Below, one piece after another: positions 62,515-64,000 of a DNA stretch of 64,000 nucleotides. Under the pieces are notes generated by a model that was given only the letters and a program-made list of their open reading frames with translations, ran no database searches and had not been told where the DNA came from. Source of the DNA: Cellulomonas sp. Root930 (GTDB lineage: Bacteria > Actinomycetota > Actinomycetes > Actinomycetales > Cellulomonadaceae); the NCBI GenBank assembly GCA_001429255.1, contig LMJI01000002.1:1-64000 (forward strand). The letters run 5' to 3'. Every line of letters begins with the position of its first letter. The stretch's first letter is position 1. The position numbers and the translations under genes are program-made.

Positions 62515-63557
62515 CCGACGTGGCAGACGAAGCGACCGCCCGCGTGGGCGTCACCGCCTCGCCTGCGACGTCCACCCCAGAGGTCTCGGTCGCCGGTCGC
62601 GCTTCGGCGCGGCCGGCGGCCCCGGCCCCGGGCGGACGCCGTGGGACGGGATCGGCTCTCCGCAAGCGCCTGGAGATCGCCTTCTTCGTGGCACCCGCCC
62701 TCCTGCTGTTCCTGTTCTTCGTGGTGGTGCCGATCGTCCGCGCCATCCAGCTCTCGGCCTACCGGTGGAAGGGCTACGGCCCGCTGGTGGACTTCGTCGG
62801 CCTGAAGAACTACGTCAGCGTGCTGCAGAACGACGTCTTCATCGGCGCGCTCCAGCACAACCTGATCATCGTGGTGGCCTCGATCGCCATCCAGCTCCCG
62901 CTCGGCCTGGCCATCGCCCTGCTGCTCAACCGCAAGATGTGGGGCCAGGGCATCCTGCGCACGATCATCTTCGTCCCGTACGTGCTGGCCGAGGTCATCG
63001 CGGGTGTCGTGTGGTTCCAGCTGCTGCAGCCGAAGTACGGCGTGATCGACACGCTGTTCGACGCGGTCGGCATCCAGGGACCCGAGCAGGGCTTCCTCGG
63101 GACCCCCGAGTACGCGCTGTGGACCGTCATCGTCGTCCTGACCTGGAAGTACCTGGGTCTCGCGGTGATCCTGTTCCTCGCCGGCCTGCAGAGCGTGCCC
63201 GAGGAGCTGTACGAGGCCTCGCAGATCGACGGCGCCAGCTGGTGGCAGACGCAGCGGAAGATCACCATCCCGCTGCTCGGCCCGACCATCCGCACCTGGG
63301 CGTTCCTGTCGATGATCGGCTCGCTCCAGCTCTTCGACATGGTCTGGATCCTCACCGGCGGCGGCCCCGCCAACGCGACCACGACCATGGCCACGTTCCT
63401 CATCAACGAGGGCACCAAGCGGCAGAACTACGGGATCGCCTCGGCGGCCTCCGTGATCCTGTTCGTCGTCGCCCTCGTCCTGGCCCTGCTGTACCAGCGC
63501 TTCATCCTGCGCCGGGACATCCAGGACCCCGCACTCCAGAAGAAGGCGAAGGCATGA
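62511..63557 (+). CDS. Carbohydrate ABC transporter permease (MalF type)
   Basis: A 348-residue CUT1 permease with an N-terminal tail of about 50 residues, about six helices (first: IAFFVAPALLLFLFFVVVPI) and EAA loop EASQIDGASWWQTQRKITIP. The GTG at 62511 overlaps the binding-protein stop by 4 bp. No ATPase gene is visible in the part of the operon within the window. Confidence 0.93.
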   Translation: MTDVADEATARVGVTASPATSTPEVSVAGRASARPAAPAPGGRRGTGSALRKRLEIAFFVAPALLLFLFFVVVPIVRAIQLSAYRWKGYGPLVDFVGLKNYVSVLQNDVFIGALQHNLIIVVASIAIQLPLGLAIALLLNRKMWGQGILRTIIFVPYVLAEVIAGVVWFQLLQPKYGVIDTLFDAVGIQGPEQGFLGTPEYALWTVIVVLTWKYLGLAVILFLAGLQSVPEELYEASQIDGASWWQTQRKITIPLLGPTIRTWAFLSMIGSLQLFDMVWILTGGGPANATTTMATFLINEGTKRQNYGIASAASVILFVVALVLALLYQRFILRRDIQDPALQKKAKA

Positions 63558-64000
63558 GCGCCGCGACCCTGACCGCGACGTCGCCGACCACCGAGGGGTC
63601 GCGACGCAAGAGCGGCAAGTACACCGGCGGCAACCCGCTCGTCTACGCCCTCGCCCTCGTCGTCGTCGCCCTGACCGTCGGCCCGGTGCTGTACGGCGTG
63701 CTCGGCGGCTTCCGGACCAACGCGCAGCTGGCAGAGACGCCCGCCGGCCTGCCGGACCCGTGGGTGCTGACCAACTACACCGGGGTGCTGACCAACCCGA
63801 ACTTCTGGAAGTACGCGCTCAACTCCACGGCGATCGCGCTGCTCACCACGGCCCTCGTGGTGGTGTTCGGGATCATGGCCGCTTACCCGCTGGCCCGGTA
63901 CAAGTTCAAGGGCCGTGAGCAGCTGTTCATGGTGTTCGTGCTCGGCCTGCTGTTCCCGGCCACGGTCGCGATCATCCCGCTGTTCATCCTCATCACCGAC
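63554..64000 (+). CDS. Carbohydrate ABC transporter permease (MalG type), truncated by window end
   Basis: The first 149 codons of a CUT1 permease: a hydrophilic tail (MSAATLTATSPTTEGSRRKS), a first helix ALALVVVALTVGPVLYGVLG, then FWKYALNSTAIALLTTALVV and AAYPLARYKFKGREQLFM. The ATG overlaps the previous stop by 4 bp (ATGA). The EAA loop and C-terminus lie beyond base 64000. Confidence 0.92.
   Translation, partial: MSAATLTATSPTTEGSRRKSGKYTGGNPLVYALALVVVALTVGPVLYGVLGGFRTNAQLAETPAGLPDPWVLTNYTGVLTNPNFWKYALNSTAIALLTTALVVVFGIMAAYPLARYKFKGREQLFMVFVLGLLFPATVAIIPLFILITD

Overview
This is a GC-rich, densely coded actinobacterial window with many GTG starts, 4-bp start/stop overlaps and GNAT, ROK and LacI genes. 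The GlgE glycogen pathway, GatCAB, and a secreted xylan deacetylase/GH10 xylanase with CBM22-, CBM9- and Ig-like modules point to a plant-polysaccharide degrader such as Cellulomonas or a close relative. The genus is an inference. No tRNA, CRISPR array, transposase or phage gene was seen, and no gap between genes exceeds about 210 bases.

Layout. Bases 1-94 are the 3' end of a 5S rRNA and its terminator. 0.15-22.6 kb is a carbohydrate region. Minus-strand genes of the GlgE pathway and glycogen turnover (glgX, glgE, treS, mak, glgB) surround a block of about 10 kb that looks like a galactomannan/mannoside utilisation locus. That block has a GH2 beta-mannosidase, a LacI-like sensor without a DNA-binding domain, a GH36 alpha-galactosidase, a three-gene ABC sugar importer and a ROK regulator. 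Two near-identical promoter/operator sequences precede the mannosidase and importer operons. The block separates mak from glgB.

22.7-34.8 kb is mostly housekeeping: ETF beta/alpha, a membrane-anchored beta-propeller protein, a phosphotransferase, and a tight run of cysteine desulfurase, mnmA, a MetE-like protein, a small membrane protein, ligA and a double GNAT protein.

34.8-43.4 kb is a second sugar locus. A minus-strand ROK regulator, ThuA-like protein and hypothetical gene diverge from an RbsA-type ATPase, permease and binding lipoprotein, followed by a Gfo/Idh/MocA dehydrogenase and a TIM-barrel sugar isomerase. The gene set fits import and oxidation of a glycoside, possibly by a 3-keto route. 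At 43.4-44.1 kb one apparent deletion has fused the 5' ends of two divergent genes (VOC protein and MarR regulator).

44.1-55.6 kb holds a PH-domain membrane protein with a 55-residue partner, gatCAB, a GNAT protein, a TetR regulator with a membrane protein and palindromic operators, a photolyase, a POT peptide transporter and a pterin-dehydratase/VOC fusion. 55.7-64 kb is a xylan locus: the 1415-residue xylanase, a LacI regulator, and an ABC importer whose last permease runs off the window. Perfect TCGATAACGTTATCGA palindromes and close variants in front of the xylanase, the regulator and the importer tie them into one probable regulon.

Many starts lie 5-8 bases after a TANNNT-like -10 hexamer and lack a Shine-Dalgarno sequence, suggesting that leaderless transcripts are common. 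I used this to choose several start codons.
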